DNA of 64,000 nucleotides. Origin: Paenibacillus albiflavus (GTDB taxonomy: Bacteria; Bacillota; Bacilli; Paenibacillales; NBRC-103111). Shown one piece after another: positions 52,886 through 62,500 of the stretch; the first letter of the stretch is position 1; each line of letters starts with the position of its first letter. The stretch covers positions 1-64,000 of the forward strand of contig NZ_SKFG01000002.1 of assembly GCF_004344915.1 (NCBI RefSeq). The letters are read 5' to 3'. Under the pieces are notes generated by a model. That model worked only from the letters and a program-made list of their open reading frames with translations, had not been told where the DNA came from and searched no databases. The position numbers and the translations under genes are program-made.

Positions 52886-53881
52886 ATGCGAATAGCAATC
52901 GATGCAATGGGCGGAGATCATGCACCAGAGGCTACAGTAGAAGGTGCAATTGCCGCTGCCAAAGAATGGCCTGATACAGAAATAATTCTGGTTGGTGATC
53001 AAGCGAGAATTGAAGCGCTAGCTGGCAGCTTGCCTTCTAACGTGAGAATTCATCATGCATCTGAAGTTATTGGGGCGGAAGATGAGCCTGTTAAAGCGGT
53101 TCGTCGCAAGAAAGATTCATCAATGGTCGTTGCAGGCAAACTCGTTCGTGAGGGTGAAGCGCAAGCGATGATCTCCGCGGGAAATAGTGGAGCGCTGCTA
53201 GCTACAGGACTTCTTGTTGTTGGTCGTATTCCCGGCATTGATCGCCCTGCATTAGCGCCGATGATTCCAACGATGGATGGCCGCGGTGTACTTGCGCTCG
53301 ATTTAGGTGCGAATATGGATGCTTCACCTGAGCATTTAGTGCAATATGCCATTATGGGAAGCATTTATCGAAATAAAGTACATGGTATCGCTAAACCGAA
53401 GATTGGTTTGCTTAATGTCGGAACAGAGGCTGCCAAAGGGAATGAACTTACGAAACACGCATATCCTTTATTAGAAGAGGCACCTGTACATTTTTTAGGC
53501 AATGTCGAATCTAGAGATATTCTTCAAACCGAATGCGATGTTATCGTATGCGACGGTTTTGCAGGGAATATTTTGCTGAAAACACTAGAAGGTGCGGCAG
53601 GTACCATTATGGGGATACTGAAGAAACAATTTAAACGTTCCTTTATGACGAAAATGGCTGCGCTTATCATGAAACCAGGACTTGCGGAATTCAAGAAATT
53701 TGATTACAAAGAGCATGGTGCCGCACCACTACTAGGAACAAATGGTCTTGTGCTTAAAAGTCATGGATCATCTGATGCAAAAGCGATTAAGAATGGTGTT
53801 CGTCAAGCACGAATTGCCTTGCAGAATAATTTGATCGAATCGATCTCAAAGGAATTTAATCGTGGGAGTGATAATAAATAA
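52886..53881 (+). CDS. plsX: Phosphate acyltransferase PlsX
   Basis: 331 residues. Converts acyl-ACP to acyl-phosphate for phosphatidic acid synthesis. AIDAMGGDHAPEATVEG start, SAGNSGALLATGLLVVGRI and CDGFAGNILLKTLEG are family blocks. AAAGGA before the ATG. Its stop overlaps the fabH ATG by one base. Confidence 0.93.
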   Translation: MRIAIDAMGGDHAPEATVEGAIAAAKEWPDTEIILVGDQARIEALAGSLPSNVRIHHASEVIGAEDEPVKAVRRKKDSSMVVAGKLVREGEAQAMISAGNSGALLATGLLVVGRIPGIDRPALAPMIPTMDGRGVLALDLGANMDASPEHLVQYAIMGSIYRNKVHGIAKPKIGLLNVGTEAAKGNELTKHAYPLLEEAPVHFLGNVESRDILQTECDVIVCDGFAGNILLKTLEGAAGTIMGILKKQFKRSFMTKMAALIMKPGLAEFKKFDYKEHGAAPLLGTNGLVLKSHGSSDAKAIKNGVRQARIALQNNLIESISKEFNRGSDNK

Positions 53882-54867
53882 TGAACGGAATACCAGTTGG
53901 CATCATTGGGATAGGCAAATATGTGCCTGAACGTATTTTAACAAACCAAGAGCTTGAGACGATGGTGGAGACGAATGATGAATGGATTGTCAGTCGCACA
54001 GGTATTCGTGAGCGCCGGATAGCAGCTTCAGATCAAGCAACTTCTGATCTTGCTTATTATGCTGCCCAGGAAGCGCTTAAGAACGCAGGATTAACTGCCG
54101 ATGATCTTGATTTGATCATTGTCGCCACAGTTACGCCTGACATGGCGTTCCCATCTACTGCATGCATTTTGCAGGACAAGCTTGGAGCTTCTCGTGCGGC
54201 AGCATTTGACTTGTCGGCTGCTTGCTCAGGATTTCTATATGGTGTGAATATTGCCTCGAACTTTATTTCGAACGGTGCCTACAAGCATGTGCTTGTGATC
54301 GGTGCAGATAGCTTGTCCAAAATTACGGATTACACAGATCGGAACACTTGTATTCTATTCGGGGATGGAGCAGGTGCTGCTGTACTTGGCCCTGTTAAAG
54401 AAGGACATGGCTTCAGATCCTTTGTATTAGGTGCTGATGGCGCAGGTGGTCCGCTTCTCAAAATTGCTGGCGGGGGCTCTCGTTGCCCTGCATCACAAGA
54501 AACCGTTGAAGGTCGTATGCACTATATTTACATGGAGGGCAGCGAAGTATTCAAATTTGCTGTTCGCATTATGGGCAATGCTGCTGAGGAGGCGCTGGAG
54601 AAGGCAGGAATGTCGAAGGATGAGATCGATTTGCTTATTCCTCATCAAGCGAACCTCCGTATTATTCAATCTTCTTTAAATCGTCTTAATTTAACTGCTG
54701 ATAAATGCATGATCAATCTGGATCGTTATGGCAATATGTCAGCTGCATCTGTTCCTGTTGCGCTTGCAGAAGCAGTTGAACAAGGTCGTGTTCAAGAAGG
54801 CGATCGACTGGTTCTAGTTGGCTTTGGCGGCGGTCTTACATGGGCGGCGGCAACTTTAATCTGGTAA
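53881..54867 (+). CDS. fabH: 3-oxoacyl-ACP synthase III FabH
   Basis: 328 residues. Starts fatty-acid elongation. Catalytic Cys115 (DLSAACSGFLYG), His in LLIPHQANLRI, Asn in DRYGNMSAAS. Coupled to plsX. Bacilli prefer branched-chain primers; not determinable here. Confidence 0.93.
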   Translation: MNGIPVGIIGIGKYVPERILTNQELETMVETNDEWIVSRTGIRERRIAASDQATSDLAYYAAQEALKNAGLTADDLDLIIVATVTPDMAFPSTACILQDKLGASRAAAFDLSAACSGFLYGVNIASNFISNGAYKHVLVIGADSLSKITDYTDRNTCILFGDGAGAAVLGPVKEGHGFRSFVLGADGAGGPLLKIAGGGSRCPASQETVEGRMHYIYMEGSEVFKFAVRIMGNAAEEALEKAGMSKDEIDLLIPHQANLRIIQSSLNRLNLTADKCMINLDRYGNMSAASVPVALAEAVEQGRVQEGDRLVLVGFGGGLTWAAATLIW

Positions 54868-54931
54868 TTTAGCAGGATTATTATACCCTTGCGGTGAATT
54901 ATGGTGTCGCGAGGAAGGAGAATGTACAGAA

Positions 54932-55870
54932 ATGGGTAAAATTGCATTTGTATTTCCAGGACAAGGCTCACAAAAAGTAGGGATGGGGCAAGATTTGTAT
55001 CAAGCACCTGAACAATCTTCTGCTAAGCAATTATTCGATCAAGCGAACGAAGCATTGGGTTTCTCATTGACAAATCTTATGTTTAATGGTCCTGAAGAAG
55101 AATTGAAAATAACTTATCATACACAACCTGCACTGCTAACCATGAGCGCTGCATGTTTAGAAGCCTTCAAGGTGCGTGGAATCAAGCCTGATTACGTTGC
55201 TGGACACAGCTTGGGCGAATACAGCGCTTTAGTTGCTGCTGGTGTTATTCGATTCGAGGATGCAGTTCGTACGGTTCGTGCTCGTGGCGAGTTTATGGAA
55301 GCGGCTGTTTCAGGTGGACAAGGTGCAATGGCAGCAGTTCTTGGCGCAGAGCGTAATGATCTTGCAAAACTATGTGCTGAAATAACAGCGAGCACAGGGC
55401 TGGTTGAACTAGCGAATGTGAACTGCCCAGGTCAAATTGTCGTGTCCGGATCAAAGGAAGGCGTAGCGGAAGTTGCTGCGCGCGGCAAGGAGATTGGCGC
55501 TAAGCGTGTAATTCCTCTTGAAGTAAGCGGGCCTTTTCATTCATCTTTAATGCGTTCAGCAGCGGACAAGCTAGCTGATGTGCTAGCTACCGTATCCATG
55601 CAGGAAGCGACAGTTCCAGTAATCGCTAATGTAACTGCACGTCCTGTAACTGCTCCGACTGAAATTAGAAGCTTGCTAGTAGAACAGGTATATTCCCCCG
55701 TTTTGTGGGAGGATACTGTGAATTATCTTGTTAGTCAAGGTGTTGACACTTTCATCGAGCTTGGTTCTGGTTCCGTGCTTGCAGGGCTCATTAAGAAGGT
55801 AGATCGTTCACTTAAGGTTTATTCCTTGAACTCACTCGAAGCGATAGCTAGCTTTGAGCTTGCTGAGTAA
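54932..55870 (+). CDS. fabD: Malonyl-CoA:ACP transacylase
   Basis: 312 residues. Nucleophile Ser93 in GHSLGEYSAL, QGSQKVGMG at the start, and catalytic His in SGPFHSSLM near 203. AAGGAG before the ATG. Supplies malonyl-ACP. Confidence 0.93.
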   Translation: MGKIAFVFPGQGSQKVGMGQDLYQAPEQSSAKQLFDQANEALGFSLTNLMFNGPEEELKITYHTQPALLTMSAACLEAFKVRGIKPDYVAGHSLGEYSALVAAGVIRFEDAVRTVRARGEFMEAAVSGGQGAMAAVLGAERNDLAKLCAEITASTGLVELANVNCPGQIVVSGSKEGVAEVAARGKEIGAKRVIPLEVSGPFHSSLMRSAADKLADVLATVSMQEATVPVIANVTARPVTAPTEIRSLLVEQVYSPVLWEDTVNYLVSQGVDTFIELGSGSVLAGLIKKVDRSLKVYSLNSLEAIASFELAE

Positions 55871-55909
55871 TCATAGAATTGTCAATCTGCTTTGAGGAGG
55901 TGATATAAT

Positions 55910-56650
55910 ATGCTTAAGGGTCAAGTTGCATTAGTTACAGGTGCTTCTCGAGGTATTGGTCGTGCGATTGCGCTATCTCTTGCTGAGGCAGGCGCTGATG
56001 TCGTTGTAAACTTTGCAGGCAATGAAGCCGCAGCTGATGAAGTCGTTGCAGCTATTGAAGGCATGGGACGCAAGGCAATGAAGATTCGCGCGAATGTCGC
56101 AGTAATGGCAGAAGCAGAAGAAATGATCAAGCAGTCTTTGGAATCGTTCGGCAAAATTGATATACTAGTGAATAATGCGGGTATTACGCGTGATAATCTA
56201 ATTATGCGAATGAAAGAAGAAGAATTCGATGAGGTTATCCAAACGAATCTCAAGGGCGTGTTTAATTGCGTTAAAGCAATCACCCGTCCGATGATGAAGC
56301 AGCGTTATGGACGAATTATTAATATTTCTTCCGTAGTTGGTGTGCTGGGTAATCCAGGTCAGGTCAATTATGTTGCTGCTAAAGCAGGTGTTATCGGCTT
56401 AACGAAGGCTGCTGCAAGAGAACTTGCGGCACGCAATATTACAGTTAATGCTGTCGCTCCTGGCTTTATCGAGACAGATATGACAGACAAGCTCCCAGAA
56501 GATATCAAAGCCCAAATGCTAGGTCAAATTCCGCTTGCTAAGCTAGGCAAACCGGAGGAAGTTGCGAAGGTTGTTCGCTTCTTAGCATCGGAAGATTCAT
56601 CATACATGACAGGTCAAACGATCCATGTTGATGGTGGCATGTACATGTAA
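55910..56650 (+). CDS. fabG: 3-oxoacyl-ACP reductase FabG
   Basis: 246 residues. NADPH loop TGASRGIG at 10-17, NNAG at 88-91, catalytic Ser141, Tyr154 and Lys158 (YVAAK). GAGGAGGTG before the ATG. First reduction of each elongation round. Confidence 0.94.
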   Translation: MLKGQVALVTGASRGIGRAIALSLAEAGADVVVNFAGNEAAADEVVAAIEGMGRKAMKIRANVAVMAEAEEMIKQSLESFGKIDILVNNAGITRDNLIMRMKEEEFDEVIQTNLKGVFNCVKAITRPMMKQRYGRIINISSVVGVLGNPGQVNYVAAKAGVIGLTKAAARELAARNITVNAVAPGFIETDMTDKLPEDIKAQMLGQIPLAKLGKPEEVAKVVRFLASEDSSYMTGQTIHVDGGMYM

Positions 56651-56714
56651 TCCATGTCCTGCTATGGCATTTTGCTGTAAAGTTGATTATAATACCAAAG
56701 AGGAGGTGAACCGG

Positions 56715-56948
56715 ATGTCCGACGCACTAGATCGTGTTAAACGTATAATTATCGATCGCCTTGGGGTTGACGAAGCAGAAGTTACCCTAGAAGCATCGTT
56801 TAAAGATGACTTAGGCGCTGATTCTCTAGATGTAGTAGAATTGGTGATGGAACTTGAAGACGAGTTTGATTTGGAAATTTCCGATGAAGATGCAGAGAAG
56901 ATTAATACTGTAGGAGATGTAGTAACTTACATAAAATCTCATACCTAG
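56715..56948 (+). CDS. acpP: Acyl carrier protein
   Basis: 77 residues. Phosphopantetheine attachment Ser37 in [24 protein letters not shown] before the ATG at 56715; the longer frame from 56625 overlaps fabG. Confidence 0.95.
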   Translation: MSDALDRVKRIIIDRLGVDEAEVTLEASFKDDLGADSLDVVELVMELEDEFDLEISDEDAEKINTVGDVVTYIKSHT

Positions 56949-56955
56949 TATTGAG

Positions 56956-56976
56956 AGTCCCGTTTAAGACGGGACT
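56956..56976 (+). terminator. Hairpin after acpP
   Basis: AGTCCCGT pairs with ACGGGACT around 5 bases, followed by a weak T-run (TCTCCTCGTTTT). Probably a partial terminator. Confidence 0.6.
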
Positions 56977-56988
56977 TCTCCTCGTTTT

Positions 56989-57036
56989 AGTATTACAGAA
57001 TTTATAACATTTGTATTATAAATTCTGAGTAATACC
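56989..57036. repeat. Palindromic element copy 3 (before fabF)
   Basis: Core AGAATTTAT, 12 bases (AACATTTGTATT), ATAAATTCT, flanked by AGTATTAC and GTAATACC, giving near-perfect 18-base arms. Best copy. Confidence 0.78.
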
Positions 57037-57049
57037 TTAAGGAACGCAT

Positions 57050-57065
57050 CCGTCTTTAAAGACGG
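57050..57065. repeat. Perfect 16-bp palindrome
   Basis: CCGTCTTTAAAGACGG between palindromic copy 3 and fabF. Operator-sized, function unknown. Confidence 0.5.
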
Positions 57066-57127
57066 TGAACCGTTTCTTCTTGTATTACACACAGTTTGAG
57101 ACACCGTTAATTGTAAGAGGTGGTATA

Positions 57128-58363
57128 GTGAAAAGAGTCGTTATTACGGGTATTGGCGTTGTCACCGCTTTGGGACAAGATATTGAAACATTCTGGAGTC
57201 ATTTGCTTTCTGGAAAATCTGGCGTCTCGAACATCGAGTCTTTTGACACCAGTGAATATCCAACGAAGATTGCGGCTGCTATTAAGGATTTTAATCCAGA
57301 AGAGCTGATTGATCGCCGTGAAGTTCGGCGGATGGACCGCTTTGTACAATTCGGGGTTGTAGCATCGCTAAAGGCACTGCAAGATGCGAAGCTTAACGTC
57401 AAAGAACAAACGGATCCAGAGCGTGTTGGTGTAGTCGTTGGCTCAGGGATCGGCGGATTAACTACTTGGGAAGAACAACATAGAATTCTTCTTGAGAAAG
57501 GTCCTAAGCGCGTATCTCCATTTTTCATTCCAATGATGATCGCGAATATGGCTTCAGGCCAAATATCGATGATCACTGGAGCGAAAGGTCCGAACACAAC
57601 AGCAGTAACTGCATGTGCTACAGGAACGCATTCAATTGGTGAATCCTACAGGATGATTCAGCATGATGAGGCTGATGTGATGATTTGCGGTGGTGCAGAA
57701 GCAACCATTTCACCTGTGGGTGTTGCAGGGTTTAATGCACTTCGCGCGATGTCAACTCGCAATGATGAGCCTGAGAAAGCAAGTCGTCCATTCGATAAAG
57801 ACCGTGACGGTTTTGTTATGGGAGAGGGTTCAGGGGTCATGATTCTTGAGTCACTTGAACATGCATTAAATCGCGGCGCACATATTTATGCAGAGGTTAT
57901 TGGTTATGGCATGAGTGGCGATGCGCATCATATGACAGATCCTGACCCGAACGGAGCAGCTCGTTGTATGATCAAAGCGATCAAAGACGCAGGAATCGAT
58001 CCTAGCGAAGTTGATTACATCAATGCTCATGGTACTTCAACGCCTGTTGGAGATATTTCAGAAACTACAGCTGTGAAGAAAGCATTGGGTGAACACGCTT
58101 ATCAAGTAGCGATTAGTTCTACCAAGTCAATGACAGGTCATTTACTTGGTGCAGCTGGTGGCGTAGAAGCTGTTATTTGTGGATTGACAATCGAACATGG
58201 TATTATTCCGCCTACGATTAATCTAGATAACCCAGATCCAGAATGTGATTTGGATTATGTGCCAAATACGGCTCGTAAAGCAGATGTACGCGTTGCGATG
58301 TCTAACTCATTTGGTTTTGGCGGTCACAATGCAACGATTATCATGAAGAAATACGAAGCGTAA
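57128..58363 (+). CDS. fabF: 3-oxoacyl-ACP synthase II FabF
   Basis: 411 residues, GTG start after AGAGGTGG. Catalytic Cys163 in VTACATGTHSIG, His in NAHGTSTPVGD and MTGHLLGAAGG. Elongates acyl-ACP; member of the same lipid operon though separated by copy 3. Confidence 0.93.
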   Translation: MKRVVITGIGVVTALGQDIETFWSHLLSGKSGVSNIESFDTSEYPTKIAAAIKDFNPEELIDRREVRRMDRFVQFGVVASLKALQDAKLNVKEQTDPERVGVVVGSGIGGLTTWEEQHRILLEKGPKRVSPFFIPMMIANMASGQISMITGAKGPNTTAVTACATGTHSIGESYRMIQHDEADVMICGGAEATISPVGVAGFNALRAMSTRNDEPEKASRPFDKDRDGFVMGEGSGVMILESLEHALNRGAHIYAEVIGYGMSGDAHHMTDPDPNGAARCMIKAIKDAGIDPSEVDYINAHGTSTPVGDISETTAVKKALGEHAYQVAISSTKSMTGHLLGAAGGVEAVICGLTIEHGIIPPTINLDNPDPECDLDYVPNTARKADVRVAMSNSFGFGGHNATIIMKKYEA

Positions 58364-58384
58364 TTAAACATTCAATGACCAATA

Positions 58385-58466
58385 AGGCGTGTTCAAATAC
58401 TCTTGCAGAAATCTAATCATCCTTAAGTTAGGGCGAGGAAGTGTTTCTGCTGGTTTGAACACGCTT
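58385..58466 (+). promoter_or_regulatory. Long hairpin in the rnc leader
   Basis: GCGTGTTCAAA (58387-58397) pairs with TTTGAACACGC (58454-58464), extended by two further pairs, and GCAGAAA (58405-58411) pairs with TTTCTGC (58444-58450) inside. About 18 paired bases in a single arm with one internal loop, immediately before rnc; a candidate RNase III cleavage site for autoregulation, as known in other bacteria. Confidence 0.6.
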
Positions 58467-58502
58467 ATACACAGACAGTTGCTTAAGGTGGTGAATTGGT
58501 AC

Positions 58503-59216
58503 ATGAATCGAAGTTTGAAAATATTACTTTCAGAGCTTGGCATTACTTTCAAAAATATGGATCTACTTAGACAGGCATTTACCCATTCATCTTATGTGAA
58601 CGAGCATCGTATCTCAGGTCATGAAGATAATGAACGGTTGGAGTTCCTCGGCGACGCAGTTTTAGAACTTACTGTGTCTGAATATTTATACGATATGTTC
58701 CCTGATCGCTCAGAAGGTGAACTTACGAAGCTTAGAGCATCAATCGTTTGTGAGCCATCGCTTGTCGCATTTGCGGAAGCCCTCGATTTTGGAGCTTATG
58801 TTTTTCTTGGCAAAGGGGAGGAACTAACAGGTGGAAGAAGTCGTCCATCTCTGCTTGCCGACGTATTCGAGTCGTTCATCGGGGCCTTATATTTAGATCA
58901 AGGTTTATCAGCAGCAAGCGCATTCCTGCGCAAATATGTATTTGGCAAAATTCCTTCGGCTGGCAAACATCTTGTAGTGGACTACAAGACATTTTTGCAA
59001 GAGCATATTCAGCAGCATAATATGGGCTCGCTTGAATATCGAATCATCGAAGAACGCGGACCTGCGCATGAGAAAGAATTTATCGCACAAGTTTATCTCA
59101 ATACGAACATTCTTGGGCAAGGTCATGGTCGTTCTAAGAAAGAAGCCGAGCAAGGAGCAGCAGCAGAAGCTCTTAGCAAAATGAATGTTAATGTAGATGT
59201 AAAGCCTAAGTCATAA
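58503..59216 (+). CDS. rnc: Ribonuclease III
   Basis: 237 residues. RNase III signature [13 protein letters not shown] at 44-56, second acidic site [15 protein letters not shown], and C-terminal dsRNA-binding domain at about 160-230 ([19 protein letters not shown]). ATG at 58503, AAGGTGG upstream. Processes rRNA and mRNA. Confidence 0.93.
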   Translation: MNRSLKILLSELGITFKNMDLLRQAFTHSSYVNEHRISGHEDNERLEFLGDAVLELTVSEYLYDMFPDRSEGELTKLRASIVCEPSLVAFAEALDFGAYVFLGKGEELTGGRSRPSLLADVFESFIGALYLDQGLSAASAFLRKYVFGKIPSAGKHLVVDYKTFLQEHIQQHNMGSLEYRIIEERGPAHEKEFIAQVYLNTNILGQGHGRSKKEAEQGAAAEALSKMNVNVDVKPKS

Positions 59217-59239
59217 CTAGTATATTTTAAAAGAAATGT

Positions 59240-59285
59240 GGGGCTGACCTCATGAGTAGATGATTCTACTGACAGGTCAAGCCCC
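59240..59285 (+). terminator. Intrinsic terminator after rnc
   Basis: GGGGCT-GACCT pairs with AGGTCAAGCCCC, with an inner GTAG/CTAC stem, followed by TTTG. Confidence 0.75.
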
Positions 59286-59591
59286 TTTGTATGTTTGGAG
59301 TGGGTTATTCCCGTTAATCACTTATAATGAAAGAAAATTCCGAAAATAACGGGCGAAACTCCTGTTAATTCAGAAAGTGTTCATCTTAGAAATGCACAGA
59401 ATGCTTGTACAGCATTCTGTTATGATGTGATACAATAATGTGAAGTGTAACTTGATCGAGCAAGAAGCTATTTATGCTTCCGAAGTAATTTGTTTTCTAG
59501 AAGCTATTAATGCTTTCGAAGCGAGTTTTGTTCGTTAGACTCGTAGTGTCATATACATGACACCACCAAAACTTTGAGGTGAACCCAATAC
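59286..59591. other. smc upstream region
   Basis: 306 bases of promoter-like, AT-rich sequence. It has a 9-bp inverted repeat CAGAATGCT/AGCATTCTG (59397-59419), TACAAT-like boxes near 59430, two tandem 22-bp repeats (listed separately), and the smc ribosome site GAGGTGAAC. Confidence 0.5.
59464..59521 (+). repeat. Two tandem hairpin repeats before smc
   Basis: GAAGCTATTTATGCTTCCGA (from 59464, to 59485) and GAAGCTATTAATGCTTTCGA (from 59500, to 59521), differing at two positions, 36 bases apart. Each can form a GAAGC/GCTTC hairpin. Confidence 0.6.
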
Positions 59592-62500
59592 ATGTTTTTG
59601 AAACGAATTGAATTGTCTGGCTTTAAGTCGTTTGCAAATCGAACGGAGCTGGAATTTGTAAAGGGCATTACTGCTGTTGTCGGACCCAATGGGAGCGGCA
59701 AAAGTAATATTTCCGACGGCATCAGGTGGGTGCTCGGAGAGACGAGCGCTAAGAGTCTGCGCGGCGGTAAGATGGAAGATGTTATTTTCTCTGGAAGTGA
59801 TTCCAGACGTGCTGTGAGCTTTGCTGAGGTGTCACTGACACTGGACAATGGTTCACAGGCATTGCCGATTGACTTTGCAGAGGTAACGGTAACGCGAAGA
59901 GTTCATCGTAGCGGAGATAGCGAATATTTTATCAATAAACAACCGTGTCGTCTGAAGGACATCACGGAGCTTTTTATGGATACGGGGATTGGTAAGGAAG
60001 CTTACTCGATTATCGGACAAGGCCGTATTGAAGAAATTCTAAGTACGAAGTCAGAGGAACGGCGGGGTATATTTGAGGAGGCGTCCGGTATCGTCAAATA
60101 TAAGTCCCGCAAGAAAGAAGCAGAGAAGAAGCTCAACGAAACCGAGCAGAATCTGCTCCGCATACATGACCTTGTATCTGAACTGGACAATCAGATTGAG
60201 CCGCTTAGAGAGCAGTCAAAGAAAGCTACTCGGTATAAGAGCTTAAAGGATTCTCTTAAGAGTAGTGAAATTACCCTATATGTTCACCAAATCGATGGCA
60301 TACATGCCTCATGGCAATTGGAGAACAACAAGCTAGCTGAGCTTCGCAACCAGCAGCTATCCTTGTCAACAGAAGTAAGTGTACATGATGCGGGGCTTGA
60401 ACAGCATCGATTGAAGGCGCGTGCTTTTGAAGAAGAGTTGAATGTGCTGCAGCAGACATTGCTCACACTCAGTGAAGAAGTGGAAAAATGTGAAGGTTAC
60501 GGCGAGGTTCTAAAGGAACGCAAGAAGAATATTGAGGATAATCGGATAACGGTTACCGCGAATATTAGCTCACAAGAAGAACGTTTGGTTAGTAGGGAAA
60601 CAGAGTTAAGCGAACAGAGAGTCAAGCTGGCACAAGTAAGTGAGCAGCTCTCACAGCTTGAGGAGCAGCTCGCTGCTGAAGAGATTCGTTTGCTTGGTGT
60701 AAGTGCTAGTGCTGCGCTTGAAGCTGAAGAATCATACAAAGCCGAAATGCTGGACTCGATGAACGAAACAGCACGTGTACGTAATGAGATTCGTTATGCG
60801 GATTCCCAAGTTGAAAGTCTCGTTAAGCGATTGGCGAAATTAGAAGACGAGAGACTGAAATGGACGGAACAGCGTGAGCAGCTAAAGCGTCGTCGTGAAG
60901 AATTAAACCAAAGAATCGTAGAAGCGGGAAAAGCGATTGAAGAAGTGCAAGAACGTTACCTAAGCGTAAGCCATTCCCTCAAGGAGAAAGAGCAGTTGGC
61001 ACATGAAGCCTCTCTAATGGTCCGGAAGTGGGAAGGCCGTAAAGACGTGCTGATCTCACGTCGCGATACGATGATCGAGCTTCAGAACGACTATGATGGC
61101 TTCATGCATGGCGTTAAAGAAGTGCTGAAAGCGAAGGATCGAGGCCAATCGCTGCGAGGGATTCGTGGTGCGGTCGCGGAACTCGTGAAAGTGCCTGCGA
61201 ATGTGGAGGTCGCGATTGAAACCGCACTTGGCGCTGCACTGCAGAATGTTGTCGTGGAGACGGAAAAAGATGGCCGTGAAGCGATTGCGTTCCTAAAAAG
61301 CAAGCAGCTTGGACGAGCTACCTTTTTACCGATGGATGTCATCAAAAGCCGCTCGATTTCAGATGGTGAACGCAGATCGATGGAAGCTGCACAGGGATAT
61401 GTCGGGATAGCAGTTGATCTGATTCATTTTGATGCTGAGTATAGCTCGATTTTCGGAAGTTTGCTCGGTAATGTCATTATTGCTCAAACATTGGAAGATG
61501 CGAACCGCATTGCAGCAAAGGGACAGTATCGCTTTCGGGTAGTCACGTTAGAAGGGGATGTCGTGAATGCAGGCGGTTCGATGACAGGGGGTTCGCAGGG
61601 TAAGAAGAATGCGAATTTACTTGGTCGACAGCGCCAACTCGAGGAGTTAGATAAAGAAATTGCGGAAACTGAAATTCAGCTGAAAGAATTGCTAGAGCGT
61701 TTAGCGATTGTAAAAGCGGATATCACGGCAGTCAATGCGTCGCTCGTCGATCTGCGAGAACAAGGTGAAGCTAGACGGATCGAGGAACAAGCGCTGCTGG
61801 CTGAACGAAATGCACATGATACAGAGCATCGTACTATTGAGGATGGACTGCTTGGCGATACGCAGGATCGCGATTCTCTCGAACAGGAGAAGCTGGAATA
61901 TGAGCAAACGAAGGAGCATAATATCAACCTTCTCAAAGAGCTCGAACAAGAAGAAGCTAGGTTGCGTGAAGTCTTAAGTGAAGCAGAAACAGCTCGTAAG
62001 GCGACGGAGTCTGCGAAAGAGGAGCTTCAGGAACAGCTTACAGGGCTGAAAGTCAAGGTGGCTTCTGTTTCTCAAGAAAAGCAAGGAATACGATCTCATG
62101 TCAGTCGTCTGGAGCAAGATATCGAGACGATCACGTATGAGCTTAAGGCTAGCCGAGAAAGACTGGAGCAGTTACAGCTTAGCTATGAGACGAATGAACA
62201 AGAGTCTGTGATACAGATTGAGCAACTCAATGATCTTCGTTTACGTAGAAATACATGTACGGAGCAGATTGATTACAAACGCGCTGATCGTTCAAAGCTG
62301 TTAGATTTGATTCAGCAGGTCGAGAATGAAACACGTGAGCAAAGAAGCCAGCTCAAGGTGGTCGAGGAAGATCTACGAACGACTGAGGTGCGCGTGAATC
62401 GATTGGATGTGGAGCTGGACAACCTTCTTAAGAAGCTTGGCGAAGAATATGAACTCAGCTATGAGCTTGCTAAGGAACGTTATCCTGCGCCTGAACAGAT

